Positions 1 through 7,778 of a stretch of DNA of 51,240 bases are shown here, piece by piece. Numbering within the stretch: position 1 is the stretch's first letter; each line of letters starts with the position of its first letter. A model generated the notes under the pieces. That model searched no databases and was not told where the DNA came from. It saw only the letters and a program-made list of their open reading frames with translations. Both the position numbers and the translations under genes were made by a program. Origin of the DNA: Fibrobacter succinogenes (GTDB taxonomy: Bacteria; Fibrobacterota; Fibrobacteria; Fibrobacterales; Fibrobacteraceae); assembly GCA_902791475.1 (NCBI GenBank), contig CADAWC010000024.1, positions 1 to 51,240 on the forward strand. The letters are read 5' to 3'.

Positions 1-1363
1 TTACGGGTTGCTGTTTTACGACAGAGAGCGTTGCTGTATCGTAGAAAAATTCTTCAAAAATTTCTCCTCGACCATGGCGCTCGCCTTGCACAAAGGCTGC
101 CTTTTCGTTGGATTGAAGTTGCTTTTCGTAGAGCCCTTCAACAACGCCGCAAGCGGCTGTTGCATGCGTTACGATGTCAATGAGAATGAGCTCGCCAAGC
201 GTTTTGTGCTTTTCAAAAAGATCAACGACAATGGCTTCGGCGAAAACAAGTTCGCAGACGGCAATCCCGTTTTTGGAAATGCTTTCTGTTTCTAAGTGTG
301 CGCCTGTGTTCACGTCAATGGCATAGTCGATTTTCGTGAGTGTTCCAGGAATAATCTTTGTCCCGATTTTGATGAGGTAGTCTTTGCCTAGCGAAAGCGG
401 CTCGTCATCCATCCACAAAAGTGACGCCTTGATTTTCTTGTAGCTACCGATGCTTGCATCTCTAGCGAGCACGCAACCTCTCGATACGTCAACTTCACGG
501 TCTAGCGTAATCGTGACCGGTTCGCCAGCGTGGGCTTCTTCGACATTCCTGTTTGTGTAGAGAATGCTTTTGACGGATGCTTTCTCGTAACTCGGGAGGG
601 ATTTGATGACGTCTCCGACGCGAATCGTTCCAGATTCAATTTGTCCTTGGAATCCGCGGAATGTACGGTCGGGGCGGCTCACGCGCTGCACGGGCATGTA
701 AAATCCCTTTTCTAGTGCAGAGCTTGATGTATCGACATTTTCAAGGTGTTCGAGTAAAGCTGGGCCTTGATACCATGCAATGTTTTTCGATTTGATGGTA
801 ACGTTGTCGCCTTCCGTTGCCGAGAGCGGAATAACTTGGATGTTGCTCAGGGAATGAGTCTGTGCAAGTTCTGCGATTTGTACCTTGATTTTGTTGAATA
901 CATCTTCGCTGTAACCCACAAGATCCATCTTGTTCACGGCAAAGACGAAGTGGCGGATGCCCATCAGTCTGCAAATACGAGCGTGTCTGCGCGTCTGCAC
1001 GAGAACACCCTGCGATGCATCTACGAGAATCACTGCGAGGTCGGCAAAAGATGCGCCCACGGCCATGTTGCGCGTGTATTCTTCATGCCCCGGAGTGTCA
1101 GCAACGATAAAGCTGCGGTGATCCGTCGTGAAATAGCGGTACGCGACGTCGATGGTAATGCCTTGCTCGCGTTCTGCCATCAGGCCGTCCAGCAAAAGGG
1201 AATAATCTATCTTTCCGCTGCGGCTACCGACTTTACTGTCGAGCTCCAGAGCTTTTTCTTGGTCGGCGTAGAGCAACTTGGAATCGTAAAGGATGTGTCC
1301 GATGAGCGTCGACTTTCCGTCATCAACGCTACCGCATGTAATAAACTTCAATAAGCCTTTCAT
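1..1363 (-). CDS. cysN: Sulfate adenylyltransferase large (GTPase) subunit CysN, 3' end outside window
   Basis: The reading frame is open from an ATG at 1363 to the window edge, about 454 codons, so the C-terminus is missing. CysN is the GTPase that drives ATP sulfurylase: with CysD it makes adenosine 5'-phosphosulfate (APS) from ATP and sulfate in the cytoplasm. The translation shows a P-loop GSVDDGKST at residues 11-19, DTPGH at 89-93 and NKMD at 144-147, the G1, G3 and G4 motifs of translation-factor GTPases in the CysN form. The start overlaps the cysD stop by one base (TAATG), so the two are translationally coupled. Whether a CysC kinase domain is fused at the C-terminus cannot be seen here. 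Confidence 0.95.
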   Translation of the reverse strand, partial: MKGLLKFITCGSVDDGKSTLIGHILYDSKLLYADQEKALELDSKVGSRSGKIDYSLLLDGLMAEREQGITIDVAYRYFTTDHRSFIVADTPGHEEYTRNMAVGASFADLAVILVDASQGVLVQTRRHARICRLMGIRHFVFAVNKMDLVGYSEDVFNKIKVQIAELAQTHSLSNIQVIPLSATEGDNVTIKSKNIAWYQGPALLEHLENVDTSSSALEKGFYMPVQRVSRPDRTFRGFQGQIESGTIRVGDVIKSLPSYEKASVKSILYTNRNVEEAHAGEPVTITLDREVDVSRGCVLARDASIGSYKKIKASLLWMDDEPLSLGKDYLIKIGTKIIPGTLTKIDYAIDVNTGAHLETESISKNGIAVCELVFAEAIVVDLFEKHKTLGELILIDIVTHATAACGVVEGLYEKQLQSNEKAAFVQGERHGRGEIFEEFFYDTATLSVVKQQPV

Positions 1364-2262
1364 TAGAAATATCCCTCCCTCTTGCGACGTTCCATGCTGC
1401 CCGCGGCTTCGTTGTCAATCACGCGGGAAGTGCGTTCCGAAGAAACCGCGCTCAAGGTTTCGTCAATGATTTCATCAAGCGTCGTGGCGGTCGATTCAAT
1501 ACCTCCCGTGAGCGGGTAGCAGCCGAGCGTGCGGAAGCGCACCGACTTGATTTCGGGCGTTTCGCCTTCACGCAATGGGAATCGTTCGTCATCGACCATG
1601 ATGATGTTGCCATCGCGCACCACGACTGGGCGCGGTGCCGCAAAGTAAAGCGGTACGATATCAATCTTTTCGCGTTTGATGTACTGCCAGATGTCCTTTT
1701 CGGTCCAGTTCGAAATCGGAAAAACGCGGATGCTTTCGCCCTTGTTGATTTTTGTGTTGTAAAGTTTCCACATTTCGGGACGCTGATTTTTCGGGTCCCA
1801 GGCGTGTGCGGAATTGCGGAACGAGAAAATGCGTTCTTTTGCGCGAGACTTTTCCTCGTCGCGGCGACCACCGCCAAATGCGGCGGTAAAACCGTACTTG
1901 TTCAGTGCCTGCTTTAGAGCCTGAGTCTTCATGATGTCGGTGTAAGCGGCACCGTGGTCAAACGGATTAATGCCCTGTTTGACGCCATCCTGGTTGACGT
2001 ATTCCAGCATTTCGATACCGAGTTTCTTGGCGGTTTCGTCGCGAAACTTGATCATTTCCTTGAACTTCCATGTGGTATTCACATGCAAGAACGGGAAAGG
2101 CGGCTTTTCGGGATAGAAGGCCTTCATGGCCAAATGCAACATGACGGAACTGTCCTTGCCAATCGAGTACAACATAACCGGCTTTTCGCATTCGGCAGCG
2201 ACTTCGCGGATGATGTAGATGGCTTCGGCTTCCAGCTCGTCGAGGTGTGAAAATTCGCTCAC
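1363..2262 (-). CDS. cysD: Sulfate adenylyltransferase small subunit CysD
   Basis: A 299-residue protein, close to the 302 residues of E. coli CysD. It is the catalytic ATP-pyrophosphatase-type subunit that adenylylates sulfate with CysN. The PP-loop SIGKDSS lies at residues 33-39. I chose a GTG start at 2262 because it has an AGGAG Shine-Dalgarno sequence 7 nt upstream and gives the family's usual N-terminus ([10 protein letters not shown]). A longer frame to 2325 would run into the preceding gene. It lies 10 nt after the AprB-like gene and overlaps cysN by one base, as the fourth gene of the sulfur operon. Confidence 0.95.
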   Translation of the reverse strand: MSEFSHLDELEAEAIYIIREVAAECEKPVMLYSIGKDSSVMLHLAMKAFYPEKPPFPFLHVNTTWKFKEMIKFRDETAKKLGIEMLEYVNQDGVKQGINPFDHGAAYTDIMKTQALKQALNKYGFTAAFGGGRRDEEKSRAKERIFSFRNSAHAWDPKNQRPEMWKLYNTKINKGESIRVFPISNWTEKDIWQYIKREKIDIVPLYFAAPRPVVVRDGNIIMVDDERFPLREGETPEIKSVRFRTLGCYPLTGGIESTATTLDEIIDETLSAVSSERTSRVIDNEAAGSMERRKREGYF

Positions 2263-2272
2263 TGTAAAACTC

Positions 2273-2599
2273 CTAGTATTTGTTAGATTCCTTGGGATCG
2301 ATATCGATAGTCTTGACGCTTCCATCGTTCAGTTCAAAAATCCAGCGCACGATATCGTTTTTTTCGTCCTTGACTTTTTCGGTATGTACCTTGCTTCCCT
2401 TGCCGCCAATGTCTTCGCCGAGGAAAAATTGGATGGCATGAACAGGGCATTCCTTGATGCACGAAGTGCAACCCCAGCAATCTTTGGGGTACTTGATAAA
2501 TGCTTTTTTGTCTTCATTTATCTTGATTAGCGTGCCGGGGCATACGTCGTGGCATCTCCTGCAGCCGATACATTTGCTTTGATCAATGCTGATGCTCAT
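2273..2599 (-). CDS. aprB: AprB-like APS reductase beta subunit (2x[4Fe-4S] ferredoxin)
   Basis: A 108-residue ferredoxin-like protein. The first cluster ligands are [13 protein letters not shown] near the N-terminus. The second set, [12 protein letters not shown], is followed by a loop and a C-terminal strand segment ([12 protein letters not shown]). This pattern of two clusters plus a tail matches AprB, the electron-transfer subunit of APS reductase, better than generic ferredoxins. The ATG at 2599 follows an AGAAGGG Shine-Dalgarno sequence and overlaps the end of the AprA-like gene by 17 bp. It presumably passes electrons to the FAD of AprA, reducing APS to sulfite and AMP. No Qmo electron-donor genes are visible, so the donor is unknown. 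Confidence 0.85.
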   Translation of the reverse strand: MSISIDQSKCIGCRRCHDVCPGTLIKINEDKKAFIKYPKDCWGCTSCIKECPVHAIQFFLGEDIGGKGSKVHTEKVKDEKNDIVRWIFELNDGSVKTIDIDPKESNKY

Positions 2600-4346
2600 A
2601 GTGCTTTTGCCCTTCTGCGGTGAGGTCACGCAAGATGATTTTGATTTCGTCGTTTTCGAGTCTTGAATTGACGTACTTGCGGAAGTTGGCGTTGTCCTTT
2701 TCGGGGTAGTCTAGGTTTTCTGCAAAACTGTGCCAACGCGTTTCGTGACGTGCCTTGAGGTGGGCAATCACGCTCTTGCAAACTGTCAGACGTTCCTTGA
2801 GTTCGTAGATGTACATCACTTCTTGCAAATCGGCTGCGCTAAGCTTGTCTGTAAGACTTTCAATTTCGTCAATTTTTTCTTTGGCGATATTGAGTTGCTT
2901 TTCGCTGTAGCCATATCCTGTCTTGATTCCGCCTGCGTATTCGTCCATGGCTATTTGCATGGCTTCTTCAAGTTGTTCTGTCGTGTACAGCGAGTTTTTC
3001 TGCGATAAATATGTTTCGATTTCTGCGACATGTCGGGCGATTTCTGCTTCCTTGATGGTTGCTTTGGCGTCTACGTCTTCGCGAGGATCTGCATCTACGT
3101 CATTGCGAACCCCCTGTAAGGGGGTGTGGCAATCTACCGCATTGATATATTCCACCGCCGACTTCGCCGCAATTTCGCCTTCGGCAAGTGCGCCCGTTAC
3201 GTATTTTTGCGGGGCTCCACCGGCAACATCGCCTGCAGCGTAAAGCCCTTCGATGGTTGTTGCTCGCTTGGTATCGACCCAGTAACCGCTTGCCGTGTGG
3301 CCGCCTACAATGTAAGGCTCCGTGCCTTCAATTTCCACATTTGCTTTGGAGGGCGTTTCGTTTTCGAGCCAGCGAATCGTTTGTGATGGAGCCATGTTTA
3401 AGTATGCCTTCAAAAGTGATTCTTCTTGCACGGCAGAAATTCCTACAGTCCTTAAATAGCAGGGTCCGCGACCGGCTAGATTTTCGGCAACGGTTCCGTA
3501 AACGCGTTCAGAAGTTGAAATGCCGTATTTCGTTTCGTAAACTTCACCAAGCGAATTTATCTGCTTTGCGCCCACGCCCTGCGCGAGCGTTCCCGTCGGG
3601 GCAATTGTATCCTTGCAACGAAGCGCGATAAAACGCATCTCGAAAGTCGTCATCTCGGCACCGTGACGGATTCCCATCGCATAGCCCGCGCCCGTGTTGA
3701 ACGGCGGATACCACATCTTGTGCCTTGAAAATCCTGGATTGTTCGGGCGGTAAAGCCCGGCCGCACCACCTGTGGCGATAATCACCGCATGCGCCTCGAT
3801 GGCGTAAAAAGTATTGTTCTCAATTCCGAAACCGAAAGCTCCGTCAATCCTGTTGTCGTGAACGGAAAAATCGAAAATGTTCACGTGGTTCAGCACCTGA
3901 ACATTCGGAGCCTTCGCAACTGCTGCAGCTAAAATCGGCTTGATGTTCTCGCCGTTGATTTTGATATTACGATTCCCGCGGGTCACGTACTTTCCATCCT
4001 TGTCCTTCAAAATGACAAGGCCCAGCTTTTCCAAGTGCGCGGTGATTTCGTTGAACCTCTCGGAAATGCTGTACAGCAAGTCTTCGCGAACGATTCCGTC
4101 GGCGTCTTTCTTGGCGTACTCCACATAATCCTTGGGCGTACGGCCTTCGGTAATGTAGGCGTTCAGCGCGTTTACGCCAGCCGCAAGGCAACCGCTCCGC
4201 TTGATGTTCGCTTTTTCGACAACCAATATCTTGATGTCTGCGACATCTTTCGCTGCACCTAAAGTACTTGCGGTAATGGCTGCATAACAGCCAGCGGTCC
4301 CGCCACCTATAATCAGCAAGTCTGTCTTGATTTTTTCGATGTTCAT
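2583..4346 (-). CDS. aprA: AprA-like APS reductase alpha subunit (FAD flavoprotein)
   Basis: A 587-residue flavoprotein of the fumarate reductase/AprA superfamily. The Rossmann FAD motif GGGTAG is at residues 14-19, and a second FAD-contact segment with AGDVAGG lies in the later half. AprA reduces APS to sulfite and AMP with AprB. Dissimilatory AprA is usually longer, around 650 residues. The ATG at 4346 is preferred over an upstream start at 4508, which would overlap the sulfite reductase gene in another frame. Its place directly before aprB and cysDN argues for assimilatory APS reduction and against a fumarate reductase or aspartate oxidase. Substrate is inferred from context. Confidence 0.8.
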   Translation of the reverse strand: MNIEKIKTDLLIIGGGTAGCYAAITASTLGAAKDVADIKILVVEKANIKRSGCLAAGVNALNAYITEGRTPKDYVEYAKKDADGIVREDLLYSISERFNEITAHLEKLGLVILKDKDGKYVTRGNRNIKINGENIKPILAAAVAKAPNVQVLNHVNIFDFSVHDNRIDGAFGFGIENNTFYAIEAHAVIIATGGAAGLYRPNNPGFSRHKMWYPPFNTGAGYAMGIRHGAEMTTFEMRFIALRCKDTIAPTGTLAQGVGAKQINSLGEVYETKYGISTSERVYGTVAENLAGRGPCYLRTVGISAVQEESLLKAYLNMAPSQTIRWLENETPSKANVEIEGTEPYIVGGHTASGYWVDTKRATTIEGLYAAGDVAGGAPQKYVTGALAEGEIAAKSAVEYINAVDCHTPLQGVRNDVDADPREDVDAKATIKEAEIARHVAEIETYLSQKNSLYTTEQLEEAMQIAMDEYAGGIKTGYGYSEKQLNIAKEKIDEIESLTDKLSAADLQEVMYIYELKERLTVCKSVIAHLKARHETRWHSFAENLDYPEKDNANFRKYVNSRLENDEIKIILRDLTAEGQKHYEHQH

Positions 4347-4389
4347 TTGTTGATAATATGTTGGAATGCTGGCCTTTTTATGCAAGCGT

Positions 4390-5250
4390 TTATCCGTTGT
4401 ATACGTCCTGGATTTTCTTTGCGAATACATCGCGACCGATGCGGTCAATCGTGTACTTGAAACGTTCACCGCTCTTTCCGTTGTCTGCAAAGAATTGAAT
4501 CGCAGCATCGCAAATGTCCAAGAGCTTCTGCTTGTCTTCTACAAACGGAATAATCGTTTCGCCCTTGTTGATGTTGTTGCCGAAAAGCCCGCCAAACGAT
4601 ACGATGTAGCCGTGAATGTGGCTCCAGGCGTCAGTGGGGCAGGACTTGTAACAACGGCCGCAGTAATTGCATTTTTCCTTGTCGAAAATGACCTTCTTGT
4701 TTTCGATCTTGATGGCCTCTTTGCGGCAAACCTTTGCGCAAAGCCCGCAACCGATGCACTTGTCTTCGAGCCAATCCACCTTGATGGCACCCTTGATGCC
4801 CACGTCGTTTTCTTCGGCCTTGAGACAGTTGTTTTGGCAACCCGTCACACCGAATTTGAACTTGTGCGGAAGTTCTCGTGCAAAGTAACGGTCATCAAGT
4901 TCCTTGGCGATAGCGTATGTGTCAATGCAACCGCTCGGGCAAACGGCTTCACCCTGGCATGCCGTAATGGTACGCACGCGGGCTCCGCAAACGCCTGGTT
5001 CAACGCCACCCTCGGCAAGTGCGTTTTTTACATCGTCAATATTTTCAAGCTTGATGAAGGGAATCTCGACGCTCTGCCTCGAAGTCAAGTGAGCGTAACC
5101 TTCGCCATATTTTTCAGCGACTTCGGCGATTTTGGCAAGCTGTGTTGCAGTGAGGTTCCCACCAACAACGCGAACGCGCAACGAGAAATTGTTCTTCTGC
5201 TTCTGGCGCATCCAGCCGCCCTTTTTAAGAGTAGAATAATCAACTGCCAT
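4390..5250 (-). CDS. Single-subunit siroheme sulfite reductase with ferredoxin domain (Asr/Dsr-like)
   Basis: A 286-residue protein of the nitrite/sulfite reductase family. It has a ferredoxin-like half-domain at about 20-90 with LTSRQ at 55-59. The siroheme-[4Fe-4S] ligands are C98-x5-C104 and C138-x3-C142. An inserted ferredoxin carries two CxxCxxCxxxC sets at 165-175 and 194-204. This is the layout of small anaerobic sulfite reductases (AsrC/DsrAB type), not CysI. It should reduce sulfite to sulfide with six electrons. It is the first gene of the operon: the ATG at 5250 has a GGGAG ribosome site, and the gene ends 43 nt before aprA. Kinship with AsrC is inferred, and AsrA and AsrB partners are not visible. 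Confidence 0.85.
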   Translation of the reverse strand: MAVDYSTLKKGGWMRQKQKNNFSLRVRVVGGNLTATQLAKIAEVAEKYGEGYAHLTSRQSVEIPFIKLENIDDVKNALAEGGVEPGVCGARVRTITACQGEAVCPSGCIDTYAIAKELDDRYFARELPHKFKFGVTGCQNNCLKAEENDVGIKGAIKVDWLEDKCIGCGLCAKVCRKEAIKIENKKVIFDKEKCNYCGRCYKSCPTDAWSHIHGYIVSFGGLFGNNINKGETIIPFVEDKQKLLDICDAAIQFFADNGKSGERFKYTIDRIGRDVFAKKIQDVYNG

Positions 5251-5276
5251 AGAATGTCTCCCATTTTTGAGAGACA

Positions 5277-5306
5277 AATATAGAGAACGCAAAACCCTTT
5301 GTCCAA
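5277..5306 (-). promoter_or_regulatory. Promoter of the sulfate-assimilation operon
   Basis: Reading leftward, TTGGAC (5306-5301) and TATATT (5282-5277) are separated by 18 bp and end about 26 nt before the sulfite reductase ATG. The match to a sigma-70 promoter is good, and a short leader with a GGGAG ribosome site follows. Confidence 0.55.
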
Positions 5307-5322
5307 TACTAAAAAAATATCG

Positions 5323-5349
5323 CTACTAATAGAATTACTTTATTAGTAG
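5323..5349. promoter_or_regulatory. Inverted repeat upstream of the sulfur-operon promoter (candidate operator)
   Basis: A perfect 9-bp dyad, CTACTAATA and TATTAGTAG, with a 9-bp spacer. It lies about 17 bp upstream of the -35 element, where an activator would bind. The regulator is unknown and no regulator gene lies nearby. Confidence 0.45.
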
Positions 5350-5465
5350 TTTTATCCGACGCATTTTAAGGTACAAAAATGAATATCAAAATGTGTTATT
5401 GAAAATTTTGATAGCTTATGAAGGGTGGGGGAGGAATCCCCCTGATTGCAGCCTCGGCTTACAAT

Positions 5466-5644
5466 GTCATGCCCGCCACCGAGCGGGCACCTCCTTCTCG
5501 TACAGCATCAAAGCATTCCCGCCGAGTCTTCCATCACCCTCTCTATGCGGGCGCTCAGACGCCGCCCCGCAACGCCCCGGCTATCTATATAGCCTTTTAT
5601 GCGTGTCACCCTAAGCGATACCGCACGACGAAGTCGAAGGGTCT
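5466..5644. repeat. Two intergenic REP-like elements
   Basis: Two elements of recurrent families in this window. 5466-5496 begins GTCATGCCCGCC and pairs with GAGCGGGCA, giving a GCCCGC/GCGGGC hairpin. 5605-5644 begins GTCACCCTAAGCG and ends CGAAGTCGAAGGGTCT, related to the copy at 19974-20010. Nothing coding is supported between 5350 and 5885. A small CTCCGC/GCGGAG hairpin with a GCAA loop occurs at 5787-5802. Confidence 0.6.
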
Positions 5645-5885
5645 AGTCACATTTTTGCGACACTTATTACTGACATAGCCCCCTTCCTCGCTGTTTGGGA
5701 CTCAACTTCTTTCAGATTTTCTAGTTTTACTGAAATACTATATTTTGTATGTCGCCAAGAGTGTTATCACAAAATCTTGGTGTTTTCTCCGCGCAAGCGG
5801 AGTCGTTTATAGAGATTTTTAAATAGCTTTGTAAGGCATCCTGCTATGAAATGGTTGCTTATCTTTGCAAAAATCCACAAAACTC

Positions 5886-5914
5886 TTGACAAACTCATTT
5901 TTTGAGCTTATATT
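5886..5914 (+). promoter_or_regulatory. Strong sigma-70-like promoter for the rhuM unit
   Basis: TTGACA (5886-5891) and TATATT (5909-5914) are separated by exactly 17 bp, reading toward the broken rhuM gene. Transcription would begin near 5921, giving an untranslated leader of about 100 nt that contains the hairpin described at 5925-5999. Confidence 0.6.
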
Positions 5915-5924
5915 TATAGTGCTC

Positions 5925-5999
5925 AAAAAGGCAGAATTTTGAACTGAATCGTCATGCCTCTTTGATGCTACGATGAGGATTGTAAAACCCTGCCTTTTT
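5925..5999 (+). repeat. Inverted repeat in the rhuM leader; inverted half-copy of the cassette-border repeat
   Basis: AAAAAGGCA (5925-5933) pairs with TGCCTTTTT (5991-5999). After a 2-base mismatch the pairing continues for four more A-T pairs. The left arm is an inverted, partial copy of the repeat whose full copies lie at 5978, 6789 and 7649. In RNA this would form a long-range stem in the rhuM leader. Confidence 0.55.
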
Positions 6000-6013
6000 A
6001 TGCATGTAGGCGG
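5978..6013 (+). repeat. Cassette-border repeat, copy A
   Basis: A 36-bp element starting GATT and containing GCCTTTTTATGCATGTAGGC. Its ends pair as CTGCCT/AGGCGG (one G-U pair) around a 12-nt loop. It lies just before the ribosome site of the rhuM gene. Copies B and C differ at stem positions in ways that keep pairing. Confidence 0.7.
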
Positions 6014-6024
6014 AGGGAGGAAAG

Positions 6025-6798
6025 ATGAAGAATGTCGGTTTGTTGCCGCCGGGTGAAGTTGACAGCGAGAAAAACGAAATCATCGTGTATCAGCCGGAAG
6101 GGGGCGAATTTCACATCGAAGTTCGCGTGGATCAGGATACCGTCTGGCTGACGCAGGCGCAGATGGCTGAATTGTTTGATGTTCAACGTCAGGCTGTTAC
6201 GAAACACATCAAGAATATATTTGAAATCCACGAACTTGATAAAAAGGCAACTAGTTCCATTTTGGAACTAGTTCAAAAAGAAGGCTCAAGGATGGTGCGG
6301 CGTTCCGTAACATTGTACAATTTAGACCTGATTATTTCAGTCGGTTTTCGTGTAAATACGCAAAAAGGAATTGAATTCCGTCAGTGGGCAAATCGTGTTC
6401 TCAAAGAGCACATGTTGAAGGGTTTTAGCGTAAACCAGCGCCTTGTCGCTCACGAGAACAAGCTTGAAAACATTGATTCCCGTGTCATTTATCTTGAAAA
6501 GCAGGTGGATTTTTTCGTAAAGGCGAACAGTCTCTCATGCCCAAGCGAAATCCCGGAGTGAACGCGATAATCTATTCCGCCCGCATCAAACAGACGATGA
6601 ACGCGGAACGCGACCGGCTTAATCGTGTGCCCGCCCGTGGAATTGCGGACGATGCGCGAGGTTCACGATCGGTTCATTGTCGTTGACGAGACCGTTTACC
6701 ACATCGGGGCCTTGATCAAGGATTTGGGCAACAAACTTACGGCATTTTCTGTACATAATTTCGTGACTAAGCAACAACTGTTGGAGATGATTAAATAG
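6025..6798 (+). pseudogene. Broken rhuM-family gene (RhuM N-domain plus frameshifted C-terminal remnant)
   Basis: The first 178 codons (6025-6561) begin after a strong GGAGGAAAG ribosome site and encode a RhuM-family N-terminal region: WLTQAQMAELFDVQR, a helix-turn-helix-like segment, then LYNLDLIISVGFRVNTQKG and a coiled-coil stretch ending VDFFVKANS. The frame then breaks. Pieces of the usual C-terminal PLD-like domain follow in other frames, AIIYSARIKQTMNAERDRLN near 6567-6630 and a piece at 6640-6798 with HDRFIVVDETVYHIG. The middle of that domain is missing. So this is a decayed full-length RhuM protein with a deletion and at least two frameshifts. RhuM function is poorly known. The truncated N-part could still be made from the strong promoter. 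Confidence 0.75.
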
Positions 6799-6824
6799 CC
6801 CCGCCTTTTTATGCATGTAGGCGG
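6789..6824 (+). repeat. Cassette-border repeat, copy B
   Basis: A 36-bp element between the rhuM remnant and the toxin-antitoxin pair. It starts GATTAAATAG, contains the stop codon of the rhuM remnant, and carries a perfect 6-bp stem CCGCCT/AGGCGG with a 12-nt loop that includes ATGCAT. Confidence 0.7.
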
Positions 6825-6862
6825 TCTGTATATATGGCAAACGGAGGCTGAAATTACTCATT

Positions 6863-7183
6863 ATGAAAGATAAAATTGACAACTTGTCAAAAATTGAGTA
6901 TATTGTAAAAAGGTACACGGTAAGGATAACTCATAAGGCTTTAAAGAACCTTGATAAAATGCCAAAGCTAGAACAGGAAAAGTTTTTCCGTCTGAAGACG
7001 GCTTTGGAAACAAATGGTCCGGAACAGCCGTCGTTTACGAATTATTCTAAACTCGGTGTGGGCATGTACCATTGCCATTTGTCGAGGAAATGGGTCGCGT
7101 GCTGGAAAAACGAATCGGGAACTTTAACTATAGAGGTCTATTATGTTGGCAGTCGTGAAAGTGCCCCCTATGCACGGCACTAA
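6863..7183 (+). CDS. RelE/HigB-like type II toxin
   Basis: A 106-residue basic protein resembling the RelE/ParE/HigB ribonuclease fold: an N-terminal helical pair (ITHKALKNLDKMP, LEQEKFFRLKTALE), then strands ending YHCHLSRKWVACWKNE and LTIEVYYVGSRESAPY. Such toxins cleave mRNA at the ribosome and are neutralised by the partner antitoxin. It comes first in the pair and overlaps the antitoxin frame by 41 bp, the reversed order typical of higBA. The start is uncertain: ATG 6863 has only a distant ACGGAGG. An internal start would remove part of the N-terminus. The unit is bracketed by repeat copies B and C. Confidence 0.75.
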   Translation: MKDKIDNLSKIEYIVKRYTVRITHKALKNLDKMPKLEQEKFFRLKTALETNGPEQPSFTNYSKLGVGMYHCHLSRKWVACWKNESGTLTIEVYYVGSRESAPYARH

Positions 7184-7559
7184 GAAGCCGGTCTCATTCA
7201 AGATAGAAGGCGAACAGATTCCCGATTTTGTCTTGGGAATGCTCAAGTATATGTTCCCGAAATGCGTCAAGATTTATGATGCTCCGGTCAAGAAACGCCA
7301 TGATTTGGACGATGAATCGGTTGTGCTCGAAGGTACCGCCTGGCACAAAAAAATGTCTGCGGAGATGACTCCGGGCAAGGCAATTCGCGCCGACCGTGGG
7401 CTTCGTGGGTGGACTCAGAATGTCCTTGCGCAAAAGCTCGGCGTTTCTATACAGAATCTTTCTGCGATGGAACACGATCGTCGCCCGATATCCAAGAAAA
7501 TGGCTGCGAAACTGTCCCAGGTTTTCGGTGTCCCGCCTGAAACATATTTCAAATTCTGA
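7143..7559 (+). CDS. XRE-type antitoxin (HigA-like)
   Basis: A 138-residue protein. Residues about 80-135 form an XRE helix-turn-helix (IRADRGLRGWTQNVLAQKLG, then VSIQNLSAMEHDRRPISKK), which should bind the operon's own promoter. The N-terminal half is probably the toxin-binding region. The gene overlaps the toxin gene by 41 bp, so expression is coupled. Codon use resembles the neighbouring core genes. Called an antitoxin from context and domain; a phage-type repressor is less likely because of the toxin partner. Confidence 0.75.
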   Translation: MLAVVKVPPMHGTKKPVSFKIEGEQIPDFVLGMLKYMFPKCVKIYDAPVKKRHDLDDESVVLEGTAWHKKMSAEMTPGKAIRADRGLRGWTQNVLAQKLGVSIQNLSAMEHDRRPISKKMAAKLSQVFGVPPETYFKF

Positions 7560-7648
7560 TTATACAACCCTCTTCACAACGGCCATCCGGTAATTTACAT
7601 TCATCGCACAAGCGTGCAGAAAATCATTTTTCGCGCACGAAGCAAGAC

Positions 7649-7682
7649 GATTAAAGTCCCGCCTTTTTATGCTTGTGGGCGG
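7649..7682 (+). repeat. Cassette-border repeat, copy C
   Basis: A 34-bp element closing the toxin-antitoxin unit. It starts GATTAAAGTC and has the stem CCGCCT/GGGCGG with a U-G closing pair around a 12-nt loop. It differs from copies A and B at a few positions without breaking the stem. Confidence 0.7.
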
Positions 7683-7716
7683 AAGGAAGTATGGTGAAAA
7701 CGTTGAATTTTTCCCC

Positions 7717-7745
7717 AAAAAAAGAGCCCCGATTTCTCGGAGCTC
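7717..7745 (-). terminator. Rho-independent terminator of the trp operon
   Basis: Reading leftward, GAGCTCCGA and TCGGGGCTC form a stem with one mismatch around GAAA, followed by TTTTTTT. It lies 34 bp after the trpGD stop. Confidence 0.85.
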
Positions 7746-7778
7746 ATATCACAAAGGTCGCAAGCGCGCCGGACTTCA

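Noticed and set aside
5978..7682. Integron attC sites
   Set aside because: The hairpin repeats do not show recognisable R/L boxes of attC sites and no integron integrase is nearby. A cassette-like border is kept only as a hypothesis.
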